From NCBI RefSeq assembly GCF_013085465.1, contig NZ_CP049838.1:8742001-8806000 (forward strand): a stretch of 64,000 nt of DNA. The letters are read 5' to 3'. The translations under genes were made by a program, and so were the position numbers. The notes beneath the pieces were generated by a model, which worked only from the letters and a program-made list of their open reading frames with translations, made no database searches and was not told where the DNA came from. This stretch comes from Streptomyces asoensis (GTDB lineage Bacteria; Actinomycetota; Actinomycetes; Streptomycetales; Streptomycetaceae). How positions within the stretch are numbered: the first letter of the stretch is position 1; the number at the start of each line of letters is the position of its first letter. Below, piece by piece: positions 8,211-19,272 of this stretch.

Positions 8211-8777
8211 ATGAGCACCACTGAAGTACGGCGGGGCGAGCCGGTCACCACGGTTCTCACCTGGGAGGTGCGCCCGGGCCGGGAGCAGGAGTTCGAGGAC
8301 TGGACGCATGGGATCTCCCGTTGCGCCAGACGGTTCCCGGGCAACGAGGGCGTCTCGTGGCTGCGCCCCGAGGAGGGCCACCGCTTCCACGCGATGCTGC
8401 GCTGGTCCGATCCGCACCGGCTCGCCGCGTGGCTGGAGTCGGACGAGCGGGCGTCCTGGCACGCGCGGATCGAGGGCGTCGCCACGGAGATCGGCAGCGA
8501 GCGGCAGTCGACGTCCGGGATGGAGACCTGGTTCAACCTGCCCGGCACCACCGTGCAGGCCCCGCCCCGCTGGAAGATGGTGCTCACCACGTTCCTCGGC
8601 GCCTATCCGTTCACGCTGCTGATCCAGTGGCTGGTGACGCCCCGCACGGGCGCCTGGCCCCTGCCGCTGCGGGCCGCCGTGTTCCCCCTGGTGCTGCTGC
8701 CGACGCTGACGTATGGGGTGATGCCGAGGCTGAGCCGCCTGCTGCGGCGCTGGCTGTACCCTCCGCCGGACCGGTGA
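8211..8777 (+). CDS. Antibiotic biosynthesis monooxygenase (ABM) domain membrane protein
   Basis: The 188-residue form from ATG 8211 (MSTTEV) is preferred; GTG 8205 and an upstream ATG at 8184 are in frame. Residues 10-100 form a dimeric alpha-beta barrel of the ABM type (TTVLTWEVRPGREQEFEDW, then LRWSDPHRLAAW). The C-terminal 90 residues hold WKMVLTTFLGAYPFTLLIQW and a second membrane segment before an Arg-rich tail. This two-part architecture recurs in bacteria as membrane-anchored ABM proteins. Any enzymatic role is unproven, and heme or quinone chemistry is only a family suggestion. Confidence 0.8.
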   Translation: MSTTEVRRGEPVTTVLTWEVRPGREQEFEDWTHGISRCARRFPGNEGVSWLRPEEGHRFHAMLRWSDPHRLAAWLESDERASWHARIEGVATEIGSERQSTSGMETWFNLPGTTVQAPPRWKMVLTTFLGAYPFTLLIQWLVTPRTGAWPLPLRAAVFPLVLLPTLTYGVMPRLSRLLRRWLYPPPDR

Positions 8778-8883
8778 TCAGGTGTTCTCCGACGGTCGCG
8801 CGCCACACGTCGCCCCGTGCCGACCGGCGCGCGGGTTAGCAGCAGTGCGGCCCTGTCGGGCAAGGGCTCGCGCGGTACTGGTC

Positions 8884-9870
8884 TCAGGGGACGGTGAGGA
8901 TGATCTTTCCGTGAGCCTGGTGGGAGCGAAGCCGTTCGGCGGCCTCTGTGGCGGTGGCGAAGGACAGGGTGGTGTCGATCAGAGGGCGGACCCGGCCGTC
9001 TGCGACAGCGGCCAGCAGGTGCTCGCCGGCCGCGGCGATGACGGCGCCGAGTTCGGCGGGCCGGGTGAAGCCGAAGGAGACCCCGGCGACGCGCAGGTGC
9101 CGGTAGGACAGGGCGTCGAGGTCGATGGTGGAGGCGGCCGTGTCGAGGCGGCCGATGTTGACCACGGCGCCGTCGGTGCGGGTGGCCGGCAGACAGGCGG
9201 CAAAGGTCTGTCCGCCGACGTGATCGAGAGTGACGTCGACGCCTTCGCCGCCGGTGGCGTCCAGCACCGCCTGGGTGAGGTCCTGTGCGTCGGTGACCAC
9301 GACGGTGTCGGCCCCGGCCCCCATGAGCAGGTCGCGCTTGGCGGCGCTGCGGGTGGTGGCGATGACCTGTCCGGCACCGAGGGCCTTGGCGATGCGTACG
9401 CCGATCAGGCCGATGCTGGAGGTGGCCCCGGTGATCAGCACCGACTGTCCGGCCCGGAACCCGGCGGTCATGAGGGCGCCGTTCTCGGTGAGCAGCCCGG
9501 TGGGCAGCGCGCACGCCTCCTCGTGGGCGAGTTCGTCGGGGACGGGTAGGACGTGGCAGTGGTCGGCCAGGACGTACTGGGCGAAGCTGCCCGGTGTCGT
9601 GCCCATCACCCTCTCACCCACCGCGGGGGTGCCCACGCCGTCGCCGACGGCGGCGACTTCGCCGGCGAATTCGTAGCCGGCCTGGTACTCCTTGCCGGTG
9701 CCGCCGGAGGTGGGGTCGGCGGCGGCGAGCATGGAGGCGTCGGCGTTGTTGAGGGCTGCCGCGCGGGCGCGCACGACGATCTGCCCGGGGCCGGGCTGAG
9801 GTACGGGGGCCTGGCGGGCGGTCCAGTCGGGGCCGGTGCCGCCGAACAGGGCGGTCATCGTCTCGGGCAT
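8884..9870 (-). CDS. Zinc-binding-type dehydrogenase / NADPH:quinone oxidoreductase family
   Basis: ATG 9870 (MPETMTALF) has AGGAG nine bases upstream. The 328 residues form a GroES-like domain (RAAALNNADASM, YEFAGEVAAVG, VGERVMG) and a Rossmann domain (SVLITGATSSIGLIGVRIA, VTLDHVGGQTF). It lacks the zinc-binding Cys and His residues of alcohol dehydrogenases, which fits the quinone oxidoreductase branch of the MDR superfamily. It probably reduces quinones or enones with NADPH. No partner gene is adjacent, and about 500 bases separate it from panD. Confidence 0.87.
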   Translation of the reverse strand: MPETMTALFGGTGPDWTARQAPVPQPGPGQIVVRARAAALNNADASMLAAADPTSGGTGKEYQAGYEFAGEVAAVGDGVGTPAVGERVMGTTPGSFAQYVLADHCHVLPVPDELAHEEACALPTGLLTENGALMTAGFRAGQSVLITGATSSIGLIGVRIAKALGAGQVIATTRSAAKRDLLMGAGADTVVVTDAQDLTQAVLDATGGEGVDVTLDHVGGQTFAACLPATRTDGAVVNIGRLDTAASTIDLDALSYRHLRVAGVSFGFTRPAELGAVIAAAGEHLLAAVADGRVRPLIDTTLSFATATEAAERLRSHQAHGKIILTVP

Positions 9871-10385
9871 GAGGGGCTCCTCCTTCGTGTGGGTGCGGGT
9901 CGCCGGCTGCGTGTGCGCGCGGCGTTGAACTGTTCGTCGGTGATGTGCTCGAGCCAGGTGGTCCCGGGCCGGTCGTCGTCGGGGGCGGTGCGGTCCCGCA
10001 GGGCGAGGTGCCGGCAACCTGGGATGAGGGACAGCGGGCGCTCGGACACGGTGCGACACGATCAACCCTGCCCCTTGATGCCCGCCGCAGGCAGGCCGAG
10101 CCGTGCCGGGGGTGTCCAGCGGGGGTGTGACAGGGCCCCCTCGAAGAGCAGGTCGCGGCGAAGCGGAGAGACAGCCCTGGAAGGCACCCCGTGGCGAAGG
10201 TCACGGAGGGAGATGAAGCCCGGTGCGTAGGCTGGTCGCCGTCGTTGTGACAGCAGGCCCAGGGGAGCTGGACGGGCTCACGGGTCCCTGGAGCTGGTCT
10301 GGCGATGTGTCAGAACAGTAAGGTAAGGAAACAGCCCTTGACCTGCAAAAACGCAGGCAGGGAGCCTAGGTCCGGGAGTGTTTCA
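9871..10385. other. Long intergenic region before panD
   Basis: No convincing gene. On the minus strand 9871-10049 a frame reads VSERPLSLIPGCRHLALRD, then LEHITDEQFNAARTRS. It has natural-looking composition but no family I know and no good start, so it may be a gene remnant. Just before panD, ACCTGCAAAAACGCAGGC (10341-10358) can form a small hairpin. A TTGACC at 10338 lacks a well-spaced -10. Confidence 0.3.
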
Positions 10386-10805
10386 ATGCTTCGTACGATG
10401 TTCAAGTCCAAGATCCACCGTGCCACCGTCACCCAGGCCGACCTGCACTACGTGGGATCGGTGACCATCGACGCCGACCTGCTGGACGGGGCCGACCTGC
10501 TGCCGGGGGAGCTCGTCCACATCGTCGACATCACCAACGGGGCGCGGCTCGAGACGTATGTCATCGAGGGCGAGCGCGGCTCGGGGGTCGTCGGTATCAA
10601 CGGAGCCGCCGCCCATCTCGTGCACCCCGGTGATCTGGTGATCATCATCAGTTACGCTCAGGTGACCGACGCCGAGGCGCGGGCTCTGGAGCCGCGGGTC
10701 GTGCACGTGGACCGTGACAACCGGATCGTGGCCCTCGGAGCGGACCCCTCGGAGCCGGTACCGGGCTCCGACCAGGAGCGCAGCCCGCAGGCGGTGTCGG
10801 TCTGA
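10386..10805 (+). CDS. panD: Aspartate 1-decarboxylase
   Basis: The 139-residue product begins [20 protein letters not shown] and contains the Y22-V23-G24-S25 self-cleavage site. There the proenzyme splits and Ser25 becomes the catalytic pyruvoyl group. Downstream [19 protein letters not shown] is also diagnostic. PanD decarboxylates L-aspartate to beta-alanine for pantothenate and CoA synthesis in the cytoplasm. No panB or panC is nearby. The next gene, a small acetyltransferase, starts 34 bases downstream. Some PanD enzymes are matured by the GNAT-family protein PanM/PanZ, but this neighbour resembles a different GNAT type, so a role in maturation is only an idea. Confidence 0.95.
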   Translation: MLRTMFKSKIHRATVTQADLHYVGSVTIDADLLDGADLLPGELVHIVDITNGARLETYVIEGERGSGVVGINGAAAHLVHPGDLVIIISYAQVTDAEARALEPRVVHVDRDNRIVALGADPSEPVPGSDQERSPQAVSV

Positions 10806-10839
10806 CCGAGTCATCGCACGCATCGCACCGGGAGTGCCC

Positions 10840-11187
10840 ATGAGCGACATCGAGATCCGCGACGACCGGGCGGCGGGCCGCCTCGAGGCTTTCGGCGACG
10901 GCGGTGAAGTCGTGGGGCACATCGAGTACTTCGTCCTGGAATCGCCCGCGCCCGCCCTGGTGCCGGTGCACACCATCGTCGAGCCGGCCCACGAGGGCAA
11001 GGGCATCGCCGGGTCGCTGGCGCGGGAACTGTACGCCGCCTCCGAGCGCGAGGGCATCCCCGTGGCGCCGCTCTGCCCGTACGTCGTGAAGTGGGCCGAG
11101 CGTCACCCGGACGAGGCTCCGGCCGCCGACCCCGAGCTGCTGCGCGCCGCCAAGGACTGGCTGCGCGCGCACCCCGGCCGTTTCTGA
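10840..11187 (+). CDS. Small GNAT-family N-acetyltransferase (YjdJ/Gtn10-like)
   Basis: ATG 10840 follows GGGAG by five bases. The 115 residues match the short acetyltransferase type: FGDGGEVVGHIEYFVL, VPVHTIVEPAHEGKGIAGSLARE with the acetyl-CoA loop E-x-K-G-I-A-G, and the CPYVVKWAERHPDE tail typical of this subfamily. It is likely cotranscribed with panD. Substrates of the subfamily are not known with certainty. Confidence 0.85.
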   Translation: MSDIEIRDDRAAGRLEAFGDGGEVVGHIEYFVLESPAPALVPVHTIVEPAHEGKGIAGSLARELYAASEREGIPVAPLCPYVVKWAERHPDEAPAADPELLRAAKDWLRAHPGRF

Positions 11188-11317
11188 CCGACGCGCCCCA
11201 CGGCACCTCGTCGCCGGGGACCGGCCGGTTGGGCCCAGCCGGGTGAGTGGCCGCAGCCGCCCCGGGTACGCGGGGGATGAGTCCAGAGCCAAGCCTCACA
11301 TCTGGCCGGAGGACACC

Positions 11318-11572
11318 ATGACCAACCCGTACGCCGACCCCGTCCACCCCGACCCCGTCCAACCCGATCCCGTCCAGCCCGGACCGCCGCCGAGCCCGGT
11401 CCCCGGCCCCCCGGAGCCGTTCCCCAGCCCGGTGCCCGCTCCCGAGCCGCCGCCGGGCCCGGATCCGACGCCGCCTCCGCGGCCCGGCCCGCCTCCGGGT
11501 CCCTCGCCGTCCCCGGTCCCGCCGGGCCCGGAGCCGGTCCCGAGCCCGGAACCGGGCCCGCCCCTCACCTGA
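11318..11572 (+). CDS. Small proline-rich protein
   Basis: ATG 11318 has GGAGGA (11309-11314) in front. The 84 residues MTNPYADPVHPDPVQPDPVQ onward are almost entirely Pro with Asp, Gly, Ser and Glu in P-x-P repeats. There is no signal peptide and no family is recognised. The good ribosome site and consistent codon phase argue for expression. The low complexity argues that it could be spurious. Confidence 0.5.
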   Translation: MTNPYADPVHPDPVQPDPVQPGPPPSPVPGPPEPFPSPVPAPEPPPGPDPTPPPRPGPPPGPSPSPVPPGPEPVPSPEPGPPLT

Positions 11573-11588
11573 CGCACCTCACGGGACG

Positions 11589-11620
11589 ACGGTGGGCGGA
11601 GGGAGATCGCCGCCCACCGT
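11589..11620. terminator. Bidirectional terminator
   Basis: A perfect 11-bp stem ACGGTGGGCGG/CCGCCCACCGT with a 10-base loop lies between the convergent proline-rich gene and gnd. Confidence 0.6.
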
Positions 11621-11637
11621 GCTGCCCGCGAAGAGGA

Positions 11638-13077
11638 CTACGCCTCCGCCTCCGACCGGTCGCCGCCCCAGAGGGTGTGGAACGCGCCTTCGCGGTCCAC
11701 CCTGCGGTAGGTGTGCGCCCCGAAGAAGTCCCGCTGCCCCTGCGTGAGCGCCGCGGGCAGCCGCTCCGCACGCAACGCGTCGTAGTACGCGAGCGCCGCC
11801 GCGAACCCGGGCGTGGGCACACCCTGAAGCGTCGCGGACACCAGCACCTCACGCCACGGGTCCTGCGCCGCCGCGATCTCCGAGGCGAACGTCTCGTCGG
11901 ACAGCAGGCTCGGCAGATCCGCCCGGTTGTCGTACGCGGCGCGGATCCGGTCGAGGAAGGCCGCGCGGATGATGCAGCCACCGCGCCAGATCGAGGAGAC
12001 GGCGCCGAGATCGATGTCCCAGCCGTACTCCTCGCTGCCCGCGGCGATCTCGTGGAAGCCCTGCGTGTACGACACGATCTTCGAGGCGTACAGCGCCTGC
12101 TCCACCCGGTCGGCGAAGGCCTGCGCCTCCGCCTTGCCCAGCGCGGACGCCGTCGGTCCTGCCAGGCCGCGCGAGGCCTCGCGCAGCTTCGCGTGTCCCG
12201 ACAGCGACCGTGCGAAGACGGCCTCCGCGATGCCCGACACCGGAACGCCCAGGTCGAGCGCGATCTGGACCGTCCAGCGGCCGGTGCCCTTCTGTTCCGC
12301 CTGGTCGACCACCACGTCCACGAAGGGCCGGCCCGTCGCCGCGTCCACGTGGGACAGCACCTCGGCGGTGATCTCGATCAGGTAGGAGTCGAGGCGGCCG
12401 GTGTTCCAGGTGCGGAAGATGTCCGCGATCTGCGCGGGCTCGTACCCGGCGACATCGCGCAGCAACTGGTAGGCCTCGCCGATCAGTTGCATGTCGGCGT
12501 ACTCGATGCCGTTGTGGACCATCTTCACGAAGTGGCCGGCGCCGTCCGGGCCGATGTGCGTGACGCAGGGCGCCCCGTCCGCCGCCTTCGCCGAGATCTT
12601 CTCCAGCATCGGGCCCAGCGACTCGTACGACTCCGGCGAGCCGCCCGGCATGATGCTCGGGCCGTGCAGCGCGCCCTCCTCGCCACCGGAGATGCCCGCG
12701 CCGACGAAGTGGATGTCCTGCTCGCGCAGTTCGCGCTCGCGGCGGCGGGTGTCGGCGAAGTGCGCGTTGCCGCCGTCGATGATCATGTCGCCGGGTTCGA
12801 GCAGCGGGGCGAACTCCCGGATCACCGCGTCGGTCGGCTCACCGGCCTTCACCATGATCACCAGGCGGCGGGGCCGCTCCAGTGCCGCCACGAACTCCTT
12901 GGCGGTCTCGGTGGCGACGAACTCGCCCTCGTGGCCGAACTCCTCGACCAGGGCGTGCGTCCGTGCCGCCGTGCGGTTGTGCAGCGCGACCGTGTAGCCG
13001 TTGCGTGCGAAGTTGCGGGCGAGATTGCGGCCCATGACCGCGAGTCCCGTGACGCCGATCTGAGCTGAAGTGCTCAT
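11638..13077 (-). CDS. gndA: 6-phosphogluconate dehydrogenase, NADP-dependent, decarboxylating
   Basis: ATG 13077 (MSTSAQIGVTGLAVMGRNLA) follows GGAGGAGCC; a GTG further up is less likely. The 479 residues have the dinucleotide-binding GVTGLAVMGRNLARN with the NRT stretch that favours NADP, the substrate block GGEEGALHGPSIMPGG, and the catalytic signature VKMVHNGIEYADMQLIGE with the Lys-x-x-His-Asn residues. The C-terminal domain ends FGAHTYRRVDREGAFHTLW. It oxidises 6-phosphogluconate to ribulose 5-phosphate, giving NADPH in the pentose phosphate pathway. It is a stand-alone gene divergent from rpfD. Confidence 0.95.
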   Translation of the reverse strand: MSTSAQIGVTGLAVMGRNLARNFARNGYTVALHNRTAARTHALVEEFGHEGEFVATETAKEFVAALERPRRLVIMVKAGEPTDAVIREFAPLLEPGDMIIDGGNAHFADTRRRERELREQDIHFVGAGISGGEEGALHGPSIMPGGSPESYESLGPMLEKISAKAADGAPCVTHIGPDGAGHFVKMVHNGIEYADMQLIGEAYQLLRDVAGYEPAQIADIFRTWNTGRLDSYLIEITAEVLSHVDAATGRPFVDVVVDQAEQKGTGRWTVQIALDLGVPVSGIAEAVFARSLSGHAKLREASRGLAGPTASALGKAEAQAFADRVEQALYASKIVSYTQGFHEIAAGSEEYGWDIDLGAVSSIWRGGCIIRAAFLDRIRAAYDNRADLPSLLSDETFASEIAAAQDPWREVLVSATLQGVPTPGFAAALAYYDALRAERLPAALTQGQRDFFGAHTYRRVDREGAFHTLWGGDRSEAEA

Positions 13078-13129
13078 ACGGTTGGCTCCTCCAGGGGTGT
13101 GCCCGTGCATTCGGTCAGTGTCGTCCTGA

Positions 13130-15716
<2,587 letters not shown>

Positions 15717-15925
15717 GGGCTGCTCCTCTGCGTGAGGCGGGGGCACGGGGCCCGGCGCGGCGAACGGTCGGCTCTCATAACCAACACGATGCCTTGTCGA
15801 TCTGTTCCCGTCGTCGTACCTAAGCACGCAATAAGTCCTACTACCGATGGAGTACTGAAGGCCCGCTGTCCTCCCTCAGGCGGGTGACGGACCAGGGATC
15901 CCCCTGAGCACGACCCCTACCACCC

Positions 15926-16705
15926 TTGGTACTACTGCACTTCGTGGACCTCGACCCCGATCTCGCCGCGCTCCGCCCGCTCGGCCCCTTCTTCGTCCTG
16001 CGCACCCCACCAGGCAGCCCAGGAGAGCCGGCCGCGGCGCTGCCGACCCTCGCCCGGGCCTACCGGGAGACCCCCGGGAGCGCGGCACCGGACCTGCACG
16101 GCGATCCGCTGGCCTTCCGTGTCCGAAAGGTGACCAGGGCGCTGCGCGCCCCGGAGGACCGGATCGGGGCCTCGGTGGCGCAGCAGGGCCTCGCGGCCCG
16201 GCTCTGGTCGGTGACGCTGGGCTGCGCCGTCCTGTACGGGAGCGTCCCCGACCTCGCGCCGGGGCTGCTGTGCTGGGACCCGGACGCGGCCGCCCCGGAC
16301 GACCTGTGGCTGACCGAGGTGCGGGCGCGGCCGGGGGACGCGGCGACCGTGGCCGCGACGGTCCTCGACGGCCACCTCGAGCCCCTCTCCGCCGCGCTGC
16401 GCGCCCGCCATCCGGTCGCGCCCGGCCTGCTGCGGGGCAACTCCGGATCCGCGCTGGCCGGAGCCGCCGGCCGACTGGACCTGTGGGCCCGTACGCACGG
16501 TCGTCCCGACGTCGCCGCACGCGCGCGTGCTCTCACCGTGGAACTGTTCACCCACCCCCTCCTCGCGGACACCGGGACACTGACCGGCACCGCCTTCCGC
16601 CGCCGCAGCTGCTGCCTGTACTACCGGGTGCCCGGCGGGGGCGTCTGCGGCGACTGTTGCTTCACACGACCCCCGCGCTCTTCCCCACGCGCCCCGTCTG
16701 GGTGA
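15926..16705 (+). CDS. FhuF-like (2Fe-2S) ferric-siderophore reductase family protein
   Basis: The start is uncertain: TTG 15926 is the longest, with GTG 15947 as alternative. The 259-residue product ends with C-C-x10-C-x2-C (RSCCLYYRVPGGGVCGDC), exactly the FhuF signature for an unusual [2Fe-2S] cluster. Upstream are FRVRKVTRALRAPEDRIGASVAQQG (in part) and an LRGNSGSALAGAA segment, conserved in actinobacterial members. FhuF-type enzymes reduce ferric siderophores in the cytoplasm to release iron. No iron box or siderophore gene is evident next to it. It precedes the glycogen synthase gene by 39 bases, probably by chance. Confidence 0.78.
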   Translation: MVLLHFVDLDPDLAALRPLGPFFVLRTPPGSPGEPAAALPTLARAYRETPGSAAPDLHGDPLAFRVRKVTRALRAPEDRIGASVAQQGLAARLWSVTLGCAVLYGSVPDLAPGLLCWDPDAAAPDDLWLTEVRARPGDAATVAATVLDGHLEPLSAALRARHPVAPGLLRGNSGSALAGAAGRLDLWARTHGRPDVAARARALTVELFTHPLLADTGTLTGTAFRRRSCCLYYRVPGGGVCGDCCFTRPPRSSPRAPSG

Positions 16706-16744
16706 CCATGAAGGGAGCCGATCGCTGAGAGTGGGGGTTCCGGG

Positions 16745-17896
16745 GTGCGAGTGGGACTGCTGACCCGGGAGTATCCCCCGGACGTGTACGGCGGTGCGGG
16801 CGTCCATGTGGAGTTCCTGGCCCGTGAGTTGCGGCGGCTGGTCGACCTCGACGTGCACTGCTGGGGCGAGGGCCGCACCGAGGGGGTCCAGCGGCATCGC
16901 CCCTGGTCCGCGCTGGACGGCGCCAACGACGCGCTGCGCACCTTCTCCGTGGACCTCGCCATGGCGGCCGCCCTCGAAGGCCGCGAGCTCGTCCACTCCC
17001 ACACCTGGTACGCCAACCTCGCCGGTCACCTCGCCAAGGAGCTGTACGGCGTCCCGCACGTGGTGACCGCGCACTCGCTGGAACCCCTGCGGCCCTGGAA
17101 GGCCGAGCAACTCGGCGGCGGCTACGCCCTGTCGAGCTGGGCCGAGCGGACCGCGGTGGAGGCGGCCGACGCGGTGATCGCCGTCTCCGGAGCGATGCGC
17201 GAGGACATCCTCGCCTGCTACCCGACGCTCGCCCCGGACCGGGTCCACGTCGTCCACAACGGCATCGACACCGCCCTCTACCGTCCCGACCACGGCACTG
17301 ACGCCCTCACCCGGATCGGCCTGGACCCGGACCGCCCGTTCGTGCTGTTCGTCGGCCGAATCACCCGGCAGAAGGGCGTGCCCCATCTGCTGCGGGCCGT
17401 CCGGGACATCGATCCGGCGGCGCAGGTCGTGCTGTGCGCGGGAGCGCCCGACACCCCGGAGATCGACCAGGAGTTCCGCGACCTCTTCGCCGGGCTGAGC
17501 CGGGCCCGTGACGGCGTGCACTGGATCCCGAGGATGCTGCCGCGCCCCGAGGTGATCCAACTCCTCACGCACGCCGCCGTGTTCGTCTGCCCCTCGGTGT
17601 ACGAACCGCTCGGCATCGTCAATCTGGAGGCGATGGCCTGCGGCACTCCCGTCGTGGCCTCCCGGGTCGGCGGCATCCCGGAGGTCGTCGAGGACGGGGT
17701 GACCGGGACGCTCGTAGCGGTGGACGACGACTTCGAGGCGGGCCTCGCGCGGGCGCTGGACGCGGTTCTCGGTGATCCGGCGGCCGGGCGCCGGATGGGC
17801 GAGGCCGGAAGGGCGCGCGCGGTGGGGGAGTTCGGCTGGGACGCGGTGGCCCGGCGGACGGTCGGGCTGTACGAGGAGATCGTCAAACAGGCTTAG
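16745..17896 (+). CDS. glgA: Glycogen synthase / maltose-1-phosphate synthase (GT4, GlgA/GlgM type)
   Basis: GTG 16745 gives 383 residues with the GT-B glycosyltransferase features: LTREYPPDVYGGAGVHVEFL near the N-terminus, HSHTWYANLAGHLAK, FVGRITRQKGVPHLL, and the E-x7-E region PSVYEPLGIVNLEAMACGTP near 285. Short actinobacterial enzymes of this type use ADP-glucose. In mycobacteria the homologue next to glgC makes maltose 1-phosphate for the GlgE route (GlgM). Here too glgC follows on the same strand after 51 bases, so the same role is likely. It sits in the cytoplasm in alpha-glucan storage metabolism. Confidence 0.88.
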   Translation: MRVGLLTREYPPDVYGGAGVHVEFLARELRRLVDLDVHCWGEGRTEGVQRHRPWSALDGANDALRTFSVDLAMAAALEGRELVHSHTWYANLAGHLAKELYGVPHVVTAHSLEPLRPWKAEQLGGGYALSSWAERTAVEAADAVIAVSGAMREDILACYPTLAPDRVHVVHNGIDTALYRPDHGTDALTRIGLDPDRPFVLFVGRITRQKGVPHLLRAVRDIDPAAQVVLCAGAPDTPEIDQEFRDLFAGLSRARDGVHWIPRMLPRPEVIQLLTHAAVFVCPSVYEPLGIVNLEAMACGTPVVASRVGGIPEVVEDGVTGTLVAVDDDFEAGLARALDAVLGDPAAGRRMGEAGRARAVGEFGWDAVARRTVGLYEEIVKQA

Positions 17897-17947
17897 TTCC
17901 CCCGGCCGGGGGCAACCATGGTTTCAACCAGGGTGAGGGGAGCGGCC

Positions 17948-19168
17948 ATGCGTCGTGGTGGGCCTTCGGTGCTCGGAATCGTGCTGGCGGGTGGTGAGGG
18001 CAAACGCCTGATGCCTCTCACGGCCGACCGCGCTAAACCAGCGGTCACGTTCGGCGGCACGTACCGGCTCGTCGACTTCGTGCTGTCCAACCTCGTCAAC
18101 GCTGACATCCTGCGCATCTGCGTGCTGACGCAGTACAAGTCGCACTCCCTGGACCGGCACATCACCACCACCTGGCGGATGTCGAGCCTGCTCGGCAACT
18201 ACATCACCCCGGTCCCGGCCCAGCAGCGGCTCGGCCCGCGCTGGTACCTCGGCAGCGCCGACGCCATCCTCCAGTCGCTGAACCTCATCTACGACGAACG
18301 GCCCGAGTACGTGGCCGTGTTCGGCGCCGACCACGTCTACCGCATGGATCCGCGCCAGATGCTCACCCAGCACATCGACAGCGGCGCGGGCGTGACCGTG
18401 GCCGGGATCCGGGTCCCGCGCGGCGAGTCCTCCTCCTTCGGGGTGATCACCCCGGGCTCGGACGGGCTGACGGTCGAGCGCTTCCTGGAGAAGCCGGTCG
18501 ACCCGCCGGGGCTCGCCGACGACCCGGAGTACGTGTTCGCGTCGATGGGCAACTACATCTTCACCACCAAGGCGCTCATCGAGGCGCTCCAGCGGGACGC
18601 CGAGGACGAGAGCTCCGTCCACGACATGGGCGGCTCGATCCTGCCCCAGCTGACCCAGCGCGGCGAGGCCCAGCTGTACGACTTCCACGACAACCACGTG
18701 CCCGGCGAGACCACCCGCGACCAGGGCTACTGGCGGGACGTCGGCACGCTCGACGCGTACTACGACGCACATATGGACCTGATCGCCGAGCGCCCCGCCT
18801 TCAACCTGTACAACCGCAGCTGGCCCATGTACACCCACTCGGGCCAGCTCTCCCCGGCGCGTTTCAACGCGGGCGGCATCGCCAGTGAGTCGATCATCAG
18901 TTCGGGGTGCCTGATCCGCGGACAGGTCACCCGCTCGGTGCTGTCGCCGGGTGTGGTGGTCGACCCGGGAGCGGTCGTGCAGGGCTCGATCCTGCACGAC
19001 AACGTGCACATCGGACGGGGTGCGGTCGTGCGCGGGGCGGTGCTCGACAAGAACGTGGAAGTCCCTCCGGGTGCGACCATCGGCGTGAACCCGGAGCGGG
19101 ACGCGGAGCTGTACACGGTGTCGAAGGGCGGCGTGATAGCCCTGGGAAAGGGCCAGCAGGTGTCCTGA
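17948..19168 (+). CDS. glgC: Glucose-1-phosphate adenylyltransferase
   Basis: ATG 17948 has GGGGAG seven bases upstream; an in-frame ATG at 17918 is less well placed. The 406 residues begin with the nucleotidyltransferase loop [23 protein letters not shown]. The ADP-glucose pyrophosphorylase signature [11 protein letters not shown] and the glucose-1-phosphate site VERFLEKP follow. A C-terminal left-handed beta-helix ([19 protein letters not shown], in part) is present. It forms ADP-glucose from ATP and glucose 1-phosphate, the committed step of glycogen synthesis, and supplies the preceding gene product. Family enzymes are allosterically controlled by sugar phosphates. Confidence 0.94.
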   Translation: MRRGGPSVLGIVLAGGEGKRLMPLTADRAKPAVTFGGTYRLVDFVLSNLVNADILRICVLTQYKSHSLDRHITTTWRMSSLLGNYITPVPAQQRLGPRWYLGSADAILQSLNLIYDERPEYVAVFGADHVYRMDPRQMLTQHIDSGAGVTVAGIRVPRGESSSFGVITPGSDGLTVERFLEKPVDPPGLADDPEYVFASMGNYIFTTKALIEALQRDAEDESSVHDMGGSILPQLTQRGEAQLYDFHDNHVPGETTRDQGYWRDVGTLDAYYDAHMDLIAERPAFNLYNRSWPMYTHSGQLSPARFNAGGIASESIISSGCLIRGQVTRSVLSPGVVVDPGAVVQGSILHDNVHIGRGAVVRGAVLDKNVEVPPGATIGVNPERDAELYTVSKGGVIALGKGQQVS

Positions 19169-19272
19169 ACTTAATGCGCTGTTAACTGTGTGTAGCTTGA
19201 TCGTACTTGACCGTAATCGCCCGGGCGCGCTTGACTGATTGCCTCCACTCTTAGCCGACGCGAGGCAAGCCC

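Noticed and set aside
10338..10370. TTGACC with CCTAGG as a panD promoter
   Set aside because: The only TA-containing box, TAGGTC, lacks the final T and is about 23 bases from the -35, too far.
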